DNA of 64,000 nucleotides from contig NZ_JABAIH010000001.1 of the NCBI RefSeq assembly GCF_012641395.1, positions 868,001-932,000 on the forward strand. Reading direction: 5' to 3'. This DNA comes from Rhizobium sp. P32RR-XVIII (GTDB lineage Bacteria > Pseudomonadota > Alphaproteobacteria > Rhizobiales > Rhizobiaceae). Under the pieces are notes generated by a model. The model saw nothing but the letters and a program-made list of their open reading frames with translations. It was not told the DNA's origin and searched no databases. Numbering within the stretch: the stretch's first letter is position 1; every line of letters begins with the position of its first letter. Both the position numbers and the translations under genes were made by a program. Below are positions 46,594 through 54,047 of this stretch, one piece after another.

Positions 46594-46959
46594 TCAAAAA
46601 GCCTGGTAGTCGGTCACCTCGACATGGGTGACGCGGCCCTCGTGGTCGAAGGTGATTGTTTCCTCGCCTTCGCGGATAAGCGGCTTGCCGCTTCTGCTGT
46701 GCGTCGCCCGCACCGACCAGACGGCGCGCCCGGCGTTCGGGCTCACCTTTTCGATCAGCGTATCGACTGCCGTCTGGTCCGGATAATCGTCGAAGTATTT
46801 CCGGAACGCGGCCATGATCTGATCGCGTCCGTCAAGATTTCCGACGCCGTTCGACACATAGGTCGCGTCTTGGTCGAAACAGTTCTCGATCGTTTCGAAA
46901 TCGAGTGCGTTGATCGCGCCGTGAAACAGCTTGATCGCGTCGACCGGATCGAATGCCAT
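46594..46959 (-). CDS. SnoaL-like (NTF2 fold) protein
   Basis: 121 residues: MAFDPVDAIKLFHGAINALD, ENCFDQDATYVSNGVGNLDG, GRDQIMAAFRKYFDDYPD and a C-terminal beta sheet (GEETITFDHEGRVTHVEVTD). The fold is the cone-shaped barrel shared by SnoaL cyclases, ketosteroid isomerases and many binding proteins; a specific reaction cannot be assigned. Begins 2 bp after the HAD gene stop. Confidence 0.85.
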   Translation of the reverse strand: MAFDPVDAIKLFHGAINALDFETIENCFDQDATYVSNGVGNLDGRDQIMAAFRKYFDDYPDQTAVDTLIEKVSPNAGRAVWSVRATHSRSGKPLIREGEETITFDHEGRVTHVEVTDYQAF

Positions 46960-46961
46960 CG

Positions 46962-47582
46962 TCAGACGCTTACGCCATAAGTGGCGAGATCGCTGCGCAG
47001 TTTTGCAGCGCCGGTGAAGTGGACGGCCTGCCACCCCGCCGCCTTGGCGCCTTCGACATTCGGAAGCGAGTCGTCGATGAAGATCGTCGCCGCCGGCTCT
47101 AGGCCGAAACTCTTCGCATGCGTTTCGTAGATCGCCACATCCGGCTTGATCAGCCGGACATCGCCGGAGACGGTGACACCGCGCGGCTTCGTCAGGAAGG
47201 GGAAGCGCACCTGCGCCTCGCGGAAGGTGTCGGATGCGAAGTTCGTCAGCATCGTCACATCACGGCCCTTTGCAATCAGCCCCTCCATGATCGCGACGCT
47301 GTCCTCGTAGGCATGAGGCACCATCTCGTGCCAGTACTTGCGGAATGCGCGGATGTGCTCTTCCCGCGTCGGGTGGGTTTGGATCAGCAGCGCCTCGGCA
47401 TCCGCCCAGGTGCGTCCACGGTCCTGCTCGACGTTCCAGTCGTGGGTGCAGACATTATCAAAGAACCACTTGCGCTCGGTCTCGTCGGGAATGAGACGGC
47501 TGAAGGGAATGTTCGGATCGTAATGGATGAGAACTTTGCCGATATCGAAAACGATGTGATTGATTGATGCAGTCATTGTCAT
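46962..47582 (-). CDS. HAD-superfamily hydrolase (YihX-like)
   Basis: 206 residues. HAD motif I reads HIVFDIGKVLIHYDP, with Gly in place of the second Asp, as in YihX and epoxide-hydrolase N-terminal-type members (FDxGxV). Motif II is MLTNFAS and motifs III/IV are LIKPDVAIYET and IFIDDSLPNV. Possibly a sugar phosphatase. ATG 47582 overlaps the mutY stop (ATGA); a second ATG lies two codons in. Confidence 0.87.
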   Translation of the reverse strand: MTMTASINHIVFDIGKVLIHYDPNIPFSRLIPDETERKWFFDNVCTHDWNVEQDRGRTWADAEALLIQTHPTREEHIRAFRKYWHEMVPHAYEDSVAIMEGLIAKGRDVTMLTNFASDTFREAQVRFPFLTKPRGVTVSGDVRLIKPDVAIYETHAKSFGLEPAATIFIDDSLPNVEGAKAAGWQAVHFTGAAKLRSDLATYGVSV

Positions 47583-48673
47583 CTCTTCAGAGTTGTAAAC
47601 GCGAGAGGAATAGCGGTTGCGATCGCTTTTTTCATGATGGTCGGCAGCGCCTGGGCTTCAAGATTTGTAACCGGCTCCCACCATCCGTCATCCATCTGAA
47701 CTCGGGATGGGATCGCCGTTCGATAAATCGAGAGCCTCAGTTCGAAATGTGTAAAGACATGGCTGACGGTGCCGCATGCCTCCCATTGCGCGGGGAAGGG
47801 GGCTGCGTCCGTGGAAGTCTCGCCGTCCGCCCGCGCCGTCCATGCCGTCGTCGGCACCTCCGTCATGCCGCCGAGGAGCCCGCTTGCGACTCGCCGCCGC
47901 AGGAGGATATCGCCTTCCGCCGTGACCGCGATGAAGGCGGCGCCGCGCCGGATTGGCTTTTCCTTCTTGGCCGCCTTCACCGGAAACTGTTTGGGGTCAT
48001 GCAGGCGTAGCGCCTCGCACGATCCTCTGAAGGGACAGAGCGGGCAGGCCGGCCGCTTCGGCGTGCAGATCGTCGCGCCAAGATCCATCATCGCCTGGGC
48101 GAAATCGCCCGGGCGATCGGCGGGCGTCAGCAGCGCCACCTTCTGCTTCATCAGCGGCTTGCCGGCCGGAAGCGGTGTTGCGATCGCGTAGAGCCTGGAA
48201 ATCACTCGCTCGACATTGCCGTCCATGACGGCGGCGCGCCGGTTGAAAGCGATCGCCGCGACCGCCGCTGCGGTATAGTCGCCGATGCCAGGCAGCGACT
48301 TCAGGCCGTCCTCCGTATCTGGAAAGGTGCCGCCGTGATCTCTGGCGACGGCTTCCGCGCATTTCTTGAGATTGCGGGCGCGCGCGTAATAGCCGAGGCC
48401 CGCCCAGGCCGCCATGACATCCTCGCTCGGCGCCGCCGCGAGATCGAGCACAGTCGGCCAGCGCGCAAGGAAATTCGCAAAGTAGGGCTTCACGGCCTGC
48501 ACGGTCGTCTGCTGCAGCATGACTTCCGACAACCAGACGCGATAGGGATCGGCCCGCACGCCGCGCGCCGCCATCGGCGGTGAAACGCGCCAGGGCAGAT
48601 CACGGTGATGCCGGTCGTACCAGTCAAGCAGGGGTTGTGCGGTGGGCGCGTCGAGTGTCGTTGAGGTCATCAT
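47579..48673 (-). CDS. mutY: A/G-specific adenine DNA glycosylase
   Basis: 364 residues; removes A mispaired with 8-oxoguanine. Catalytic Glu50 (WLSEVMLQQTTV) and Asp151 (VMDGNVERV) are present, with the helix-hairpin-helix at LPGIGDYTAAAVAA and the 4Fe-4S cysteines in CTPKRPACPLCPFRGSC. A C-terminal NUDIX-like domain (GDILLRRRVASGLLGGMTEV) recognises oxoG. First gene of a mutY-HAD-SnoaL operon; divergent from the DUF721 gene. Confidence 0.96.
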   Translation of the reverse strand: MMTSTTLDAPTAQPLLDWYDRHHRDLPWRVSPPMAARGVRADPYRVWLSEVMLQQTTVQAVKPYFANFLARWPTVLDLAAAPSEDVMAAWAGLGYYARARNLKKCAEAVARDHGGTFPDTEDGLKSLPGIGDYTAAAVAAIAFNRRAAVMDGNVERVISRLYAIATPLPAGKPLMKQKVALLTPADRPGDFAQAMMDLGATICTPKRPACPLCPFRGSCEALRLHDPKQFPVKAAKKEKPIRRGAAFIAVTAEGDILLRRRVASGLLGGMTEVPTTAWTARADGETSTDAAPFPAQWEACGTVSHVFTHFELRLSIYRTAIPSRVQMDDGWWEPVTNLEAQALPTIMKKAIATAIPLAFTTLKR

Positions 48674-48767
48674 TTGCCGCGGGACGGGGAAGTGCCCTAT
48701 ACTTGGCGGACTAACCGCGGCCGATCAAGGCGGCGGCGCCGAATGGCGACGGCATCCGAAGGTTTCG

Positions 48768-49256
48768 ATGAGTTATCCACGCAAAGGTGAACAGCAGATC
48801 TCCGAACTGACGAACGGACTAATCGATCCGGTGCTTGCGCGGCGCGCCGGAATCAATACGGCGCTGCTCGGCTCCTGGGATGAAATCGCCGGCGAGGATT
48901 TCGCCGATTGCACCCGGCCGGAAAAGATCGCATGGGCCCGCGGCGGCGAAGACGGCACCTATAAGCCCGGCGTCCTTACGATCGCCTGCGAAGGTGCCCG
49001 CGCCCTTTTCCTCACGCATGCGCAGGGCGAACTGATCCAGCGCATCAACAGCTTCTTCGGCTTCGCCGCAGTTCACCAGATCCGAATCGTGCAGAAACCC
49101 GTGTCGCCGGCGCCCAAGCGGTCCCGCACGCCGCCGCCTCTGAAGGGCGAAGCAGCCCGCAGGCTCGACGGCATGATGGAGGGCATAACGGACGACAAGC
49201 TGCGCGAGGCGGTCAAGCGGTTGGGCACTGCGGTTCTGGGCAGGAAGGGCAGGTAG
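48768..49256 (+). CDS. DUF721/DciA family protein
   Basis: 162 residues. The core reads LIDPVLARRAGINTALLGSW, then PGVLTIACEGARALFLTHAQ and IQRINSFFGFAAVHQIRIVQ, the DUF721 pattern. DciA proteins load the replicative helicase DnaB in bacteria lacking DnaC, so this is a likely replication factor. A basic Pro-rich tail follows. ATG 48768 has GAAGG at 6 nt. Precedes the DsbA-like gene by 157 bp. Confidence 0.85.
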   Translation: MSYPRKGEQQISELTNGLIDPVLARRAGINTALLGSWDEIAGEDFADCTRPEKIAWARGGEDGTYKPGVLTIACEGARALFLTHAQGELIQRINSFFGFAAVHQIRIVQKPVSPAPKRSRTPPPLKGEAARRLDGMMEGITDDKLREAVKRLGTAVLGRKGR

Positions 49257-49352
49257 CGCCTTTCCGGTATTGGCGCGGGAATCCTGTCCGCAATTTAATC
49301 TGGCTGACCCATCAAGGTCACAATTCTTTGAAGAAAGTTGGCGAAGCGTGCC

Positions 49353-49379
49353 TTGTTCGCGGCGGCATGCCGTTATATC
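49353..49379 (+). promoter_or_regulatory. possible sigma-70 promoter of the DsbA-like gene
   Basis: TTGTTC (49353-49358) and TATATC (49374-49379) separated by 15 bp, about 35 bp before the ATG. Spacing is short and the -35 imperfect, so this is tentative. Confidence 0.3.
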
Positions 49380-49413
49380 GCACATTCAGCCGCTCTTTTG
49401 ATTAGGGGAACCC

Positions 49414-50106
49414 ATGCAGATCTCTGAAATGCAACTGACGAAACGCCAGCTTCTTTGCGCAATGGCCGCCGCGACTGCGACCTTGGCAGCCTCCGGAGCC
49501 GCCGATGCAGCGCCTGAGATTCCGCAGCCCGATGGCGACGTCGACATGGCGGCAGTGCTCAAGCCCGGTCCCCTGCCGGAAATGGCGCTCGGCAAGGAAG
49601 ATGCTCCGGTGACCATCGTCGAATACATGTCGATGACCTGCCCGCACTGCGCGCATTTCCACAACACGACCTTTGACGAGATCAAGAAGAAATACGTCGA
49701 TACCGGCAAGGCGCGCTTCATCATCCGCGAGTTTCCGTTCGATCCGGCCGCTGCCGCCGCCTTCATGCTCGCTCGCTGCAATGCCTCAAACGCGGAAGAA
49801 TTGAGCACGCCGGAGCAGTATTTCCCGATGGTCGCCATGCTGTTCAAGCAGCAGGAAACGTGGGCGGCAGCCGAAGATCGCCGTGCGGCACTTCTCCAGA
49901 TGTCCAAACTCGCTGGATTTACTGAGGATAGCTTTACGAAGTGCTTGACGAACCAGAAGCTTCTGGATGAAGTGAATGCCACCCGGGAAAGGGGCGCCAA
50001 GGACTTTGGCGTCAACGCCACGCCGACTTTCCTCATTAACGGGAAGCGCTATTCTGGAGACATGCCGGTTGACACCATGTCGGCCCTCATCGATAGCCTG
50101 CTCTGA
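49414..50106 (+). CDS. DsbA family thiol:disulfide oxidoreductase
   Basis: 230 residues with an N-terminal export signal (to about SGAADA). The active site is Cys76-Pro-His-Cys79 in YMSMTCPHCAHFH; the cis-Pro loop is NATPTFLING. Expected to introduce or isomerise disulfides in the periplasm. A strong terminator follows 20 bp after the stop, separating it from smc. Confidence 0.93.
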   Translation: MQISEMQLTKRQLLCAMAAATATLAASGAADAAPEIPQPDGDVDMAAVLKPGPLPEMALGKEDAPVTIVEYMSMTCPHCAHFHNTTFDEIKKKYVDTGKARFIIREFPFDPAAAAAFMLARCNASNAEELSTPEQYFPMVAMLFKQQETWAAAEDRRAALLQMSKLAGFTEDSFTKCLTNQKLLDEVNATRERGAKDFGVNATPTFLINGKRYSGDMPVDTMSALIDSLL

Positions 50107-50125
50107 TCCGAACCGTTTGAAGACA

Positions 50126-50160
50126 ACGGGCGACGGCAATAGCCGTGCGCCCGTTTTTTA
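50126..50160 (+). terminator. terminator between the DsbA-like gene and smc
   Basis: Two-part stem ACGGGCG-ACGGC / GCCGT-CGCCCGT with an AATA loop and a one-base bulge, followed by TTTTTTATTTT. It lies before the smc ATG, so smc likely has its own promoter or receives read-through. Confidence 0.85.
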
Positions 50161-50184
50161 TTTTGCGCGTCGCGAGGGCGCGGC

Positions 50185-53100
50185 ATGAAGTTCAACAAGC
50201 TCCGCCTTGTCGGCTTCAAGTCCTTCGTCGAGCCGGCGGAATTCATCATCGAGCGCGGCCTGACCGGTGTCGTCGGGCCGAATGGCTGCGGCAAGTCCAA
50301 CCTGGTCGAGGCGCTGCGCTGGGTAATGGGCGAAAATTCGTACAAGAACATGCGCGCCTCCGGCATGGACGACGTGATCTTTTCCGGTTCGGGAAATCGT
50401 CCGGCGCGCAATACGGCCGAAGTCGCCCTCTATCTCGACAATGGCGAGCGTAGGGCTCCTGCCGCCTTCAACGACAGCGACGAAATCCAGGTTACCCGCC
50501 GCATCGAGCGCGAGCAGGGCTCGATCTATCGCATCAACGGCAAGGAAAGCCGCGCCAAGGACGTGCAGCTTCTTTTCGCCGATGCCTCGACCGGCGCACG
50601 TTCGCCCTCGATGGTCGGGCAGGGGCGCATCGGCGAGCTGATTTCGGCGAAGCCCCAGGCCCGCCGGCAGTTGCTGGAAGAGGCGGCCGGCATTTCCGGT
50701 CTGCATTCCCGCCGCCACGAGGCCGAATTGCGGCTGCGCGCCGCCGAAGGCAACCTCGAGCGGCTGGATGACGTAACCTCGCAGCTCGAAAGTCAGATCG
50801 AGAGCCTGAAGCGGCAAGCGCGCCAGGCGAGCCGTTTCAAGACGCTGTCTGCCGAAATCCGCGCCCGCGAGGCAACGCTCCTGCATATCCGCTGGGTGCA
50901 GGCGAAGGAGGCGGAGGCCGAGGCCGACAGCGCGCTTAACCAGGCAACGGTCGTCGTTGCCGAAAAGGCCCAAGTTCAGATGGAGGCCGCAAAGGCCCAG
51001 GCGGTCGCCAGCCTGAAGCTGCCGGAGCTTCGCGAGGGCGAAGCGCGCGCGGCGGCGGCCCTTCAGCGCCTGCAGATCGCCAAGACCCAGCTCGAGGACG
51101 ATGCAAACCGCATTCTCCGGCGCCGCGACGAGCTCACTCGCAGGCTGACGCAGCTTGCTGAAGACATCCGCCGCGAGGAGCGGTTGGTGTCCGACAATGC
51201 CGCAATCCTTGCGCGGCTCGATGCAGAAGAGGCCGACATCGTCGAGATCTTGGCAGATTCCGGCCGCCATGCCGATGAGCTGCGAGAGGCCTTCGAAGAC
51301 GCGGCCGCCAGGCTCGCCGACAGCGAGCGCGTCTTCGCGGCGCTGACGGCCGAACGCGCCGAAGCCGCCGCCGGGCGCAATCAGCTTGAGCGCGCGATCC
51401 GCGATCTGGCCGACCGCAAGATGCGCCTCGAGCGGCAGATGGACGAAGCGAATCGCGAGCTTTCCGGTGTTGCCGGGAAGATCGCCGCGCTGCCCGATCC
51501 TGACGAGAAGCGGGCGATGGTCGAGGCGGGCGAGGGGGCGGTTGCCGAGGCCGAAGCGGCGATCCAGGCGGTCGAACGGACGCTTGCCGCTGCCCGCGAA
51601 GCCGAAGCGCTTGCCCGCGCGCCGGTCGATCAGGCCCGCTCGAAGCTCAATGCGCTCGAAACGGAAGCTCGCACGATTTCGAGCATGCTTGCGGCCGGAG
51701 CTGCAGCCGGAGAATTCCGGCCGGTTGCCGATGAGCTCAACGTTGATCGCGGCTTCGAAACGGCTTTGGGTGCAGCCCTCGGCGACGATCTGGAATCGCC
51801 GCTCGATTCGAAGGCGCCAGTCCATTGGTCGCAGAACGGCGACGGTGCGTCCGACGCTGCGCTGCCGCCCGGTGCCGTGCCGCTGGCGAACCATGTCGCC
51901 GCCCCGGCGGCCCTGACGCGCAGCCTGAAGCAGATCGGCCTCGTTGCCGATGCCGACGCGGCGCGGCGGCTGATGAAGGACCTGCAGCCCGGACAGCGGC
52001 TGGTGACGAAGGAAGGCGCGGTCTATCGCTGGGATGGTCATGTGACCGGTGCCGACGCCCCAAGCGCCGCCGCTCTGCGCCTGGCCCAGAGGAATCGGCT
52101 CGGCGAGCTGGAGAACGAAGTCTCGCTTGCCCGCGATGGTCTGGCCGAGGCGGAGGAGCGGCTTCAGTCGGCGGCTGAGGCCATTCGCAGAGAGGAACAC
52201 AAGCTCATCGAGGTGCGTGACATCAGCCGCCTTGCGGCCCGGCACCTCGCCGAAGCTCGTGACGCGCTGGCCGCCGCCGAACGCGCCTCCGGCGATCTCA
52301 TTCGCCGTCGAGACGTGATTGCCGAGGCCGTCAGCCAGCTCCAGTCACAGCTGGAAGACCTTGCCATTCAGGAAGAGAATGCGCGCATCGAGCTTGAAGA
52401 CGCGCCTGACCTGACGGCGCTCGATGAGCGGCTGCGGATCCAGCAGGCTGCAGTCGCGACCGAGCGCGGCCTTACGGCCGAAGCTCGCGCCCGCCATGAC
52501 AGCCTCAGCCGCGAGAACGAGGCCCGCCAGCGCCGGATTGTGGCGATCGGCCAGGAACGCGAGACTTGGCGCCATCGCGCCGCGAGCGCCGAGGATCACA
52601 TCGCGACCCTGCGCGAGCGCGAAGAAGAAGCTCGCGAAGAAGCCGCCGAACTCGAATTGGCTCCGGATGAATTCGACGACAAGCGCCGTGCGCTGCTGAG
52701 CGAGCTGCAGAAGGCCGAGGCCGCACGCCGCGAGGCCTCCGATCTCCTGGCTGCCGCCGAGCTCGTGCAGCGCGACGCGGATCACAAGGCTGCCATCGCC
52801 CTTTCCGAACTTGCCGAAAGCCGCGAGCGGCGTGGCCGGGCCGAAGAGCGCCTCGTCTCCGCCCGGGAAAAGCGGCAGGAGAGTGAGGGCCGTATTCGCG
52901 AGGCGCTGAATGTTCCGCCGCATGAGGCATTCCGCCTGACGGGCCTGCAGCCCACGCAGTCAATTCCCGATCCGCGTGAGGTCGAGCGCGAGCTGGAACG
53001 CCTGAAGATGGAGCGCGAGCGCCTGGGCGCAGTCAACCTGCGTGCGGAGGAAGAACAGAAGGAGCTCACCGAAAAGCTTCAGGCCTTGATCAAGGAGCGC

Positions 53101-53649
53101 GACGACGTCATCGATGCCATCCGCAAGCTCCGCGGCGCGATCCAGAGCCTCAATCGCGAGGGCCGCGAGCGTCTGATCGCTGCCTTCGACGTTGTCAACG
53201 CCCAGTTCCAGCGCCTCTTTACTCACCTTTTCGGTGGCGGGACGGCAGAGCTGCAGCTGATCGAATCGGATGATCCTCTGGAAGCTGGGCTCGAAATCCT
53301 CGCACGCCCGCCGGGCAAGAAGCCGCAGACCATGACGCTTCTCTCTGGGGGCGAGCAGGCACTGACGGCCATGGCCCTGATCTTCGCGGTCTTCCTTACC
53401 AATCCGGCGCCGATCTGCGTACTCGACGAGGTCGACGCTCCCCTCGACGACCACAATGTCGAGCGCTACTGCAATCTGATGGATGAGATGGCCGCGTCGA
53501 CGGAGACTCGATTCGTGATCATTACTCATAATCCGATCACCATGGCTCGCATGGATCGACTTTTTGGTGTAACAATGGCTGAGCAAGGCGTATCGCAGCT
53601 TGTTTCTGTGGATTTGCAGACCGCCGAACGCCTTCGGGAAACCGGCTGA
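50185..53649 (+). CDS. smc: chromosome segregation SMC protein
   Basis: 1154 residues, normal for SMC. Walker A GPNGCGKS at 31-38; two long coiled coils (~170-500 and ~630-920) around a hinge near 510-620; signature LSGGEQALTAMALIF and Walker B VLDEVDAPLDDHN near the C-terminus. Forms the ATP-driven condensin core with ScpAB to organise and segregate the chromosome. No scpA or scpB is in the window. Confidence 0.97.
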   Translation: MKFNKLRLVGFKSFVEPAEFIIERGLTGVVGPNGCGKSNLVEALRWVMGENSYKNMRASGMDDVIFSGSGNRPARNTAEVALYLDNGERRAPAAFNDSDEIQVTRRIEREQGSIYRINGKESRAKDVQLLFADASTGARSPSMVGQGRIGELISAKPQARRQLLEEAAGISGLHSRRHEAELRLRAAEGNLERLDDVTSQLESQIESLKRQARQASRFKTLSAEIRAREATLLHIRWVQAKEAEAEADSALNQATVVVAEKAQVQMEAAKAQAVASLKLPELREGEARAAAALQRLQIAKTQLEDDANRILRRRDELTRRLTQLAEDIRREERLVSDNAAILARLDAEEADIVEILADSGRHADELREAFEDAAARLADSERVFAALTAERAEAAAGRNQLERAIRDLADRKMRLERQMDEANRELSGVAGKIAALPDPDEKRAMVEAGEGAVAEAEAAIQAVERTLAAAREAEALARAPVDQARSKLNALETEARTISSMLAAGAAAGEFRPVADELNVDRGFETALGAALGDDLESPLDSKAPVHWSQNGDGASDAALPPGAVPLANHVAAPAALTRSLKQIGLVADADAARRLMKDLQPGQRLVTKEGAVYRWDGHVTGADAPSAAALRLAQRNRLGELENEVSLARDGLAEAEERLQSAAEAIRREEHKLIEVRDISRLAARHLAEARDALAAAERASGDLIRRRDVIAEAVSQLQSQLEDLAIQEENARIELEDAPDLTALDERLRIQQAAVATERGLTAEARARHDSLSRENEARQRRIVAIGQERETWRHRAASAEDHIATLREREEEAREEAAELELAPDEFDDKRRALLSELQKAEAARREASDLLAAAELVQRDADHKAAIALSELAESRERRGRAEERLVSAREKRQESEGRIREALNVPPHEAFRLTGLQPTQSIPDPREVERELERLKMERERLGAVNLRAEEEQKELTEKLQALIKERDDVIDAIRKLRGAIQSLNREGRERLIAAFDVVNAQFQRLFTHLFGGGTAELQLIESDDPLEAGLEILARPPGKKPQTMTLLSGGEQALTAMALIFAVFLTNPAPICVLDEVDAPLDDHNVERYCNLMDEMAASTETRFVIITHNPITMARMDRLFGVTMAEQGVSQLVSVDLQTAERLRETG

Positions 53650-54047
53650 AAAATAAGGTTTTTTAGAAAACCCCAAAAAAGGTCGCTGCTGCCACCGCGT
53701 ACTAACCCACTTGGGTGATGCGCTTTTTATGAAATTGAATTAGAAGTTGTTTTACAAAGGCGGACCTGAACAGTCCATCGCATGTTGGATCTACCGGGTA
53801 GCATACCGGATTAGGGTGATCTGGATTTTGCCTGGTTTTCGAGACCCCCCGTCCGGGTTCCTGGCTGGACGGAAAAAAGGCTTTGCGGGACCGTTGTTGC
53901 CGGTCCCGCAAAGCCCTTTTCTTTTTCTCCACCACTTTCCTCGAAAATGGCCGCATTTTTGTGCGATGCAACATTTCGCCGTATTTGTCGATTTTCATTT
54001 CAGGACCAAGGGAATAAGCTAGGCCTGATTTTACGATCGGGGGAAAG
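53650..54047. other. 398-bp gap between smc and ppdK with tandem hairpins
   Basis: No credible gene. The right half holds CCGTCC-N12-GGACGG (53849-53872) and then a much stronger hairpin at 53879-53915. A short unannotated transcript or a long smc 3' UTR could end here. The left part shows ACCCACTTGGGT and an AT-rich run but no promoter I can defend. Confidence 0.55.
53879..53928 (+). terminator. strong rho-independent terminator upstream of ppdK
   Basis: Perfect 14-bp stem GGCTTTGCGGGACC / GGTCCCGCAAAGCC with a 9-nt loop, followed by CTTTTCTTTTTC. Preceding AAAAAA makes it work in the other direction too. It is 230 bp after smc and 120 bp before ppdK. Confidence 0.88.

Noticed and set aside
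50158..52245. 695-codon open frame opposite smc
   Set aside because: Shadow of the SMC coiled coil; amino-acid make-up follows codon bias of the sense strand.
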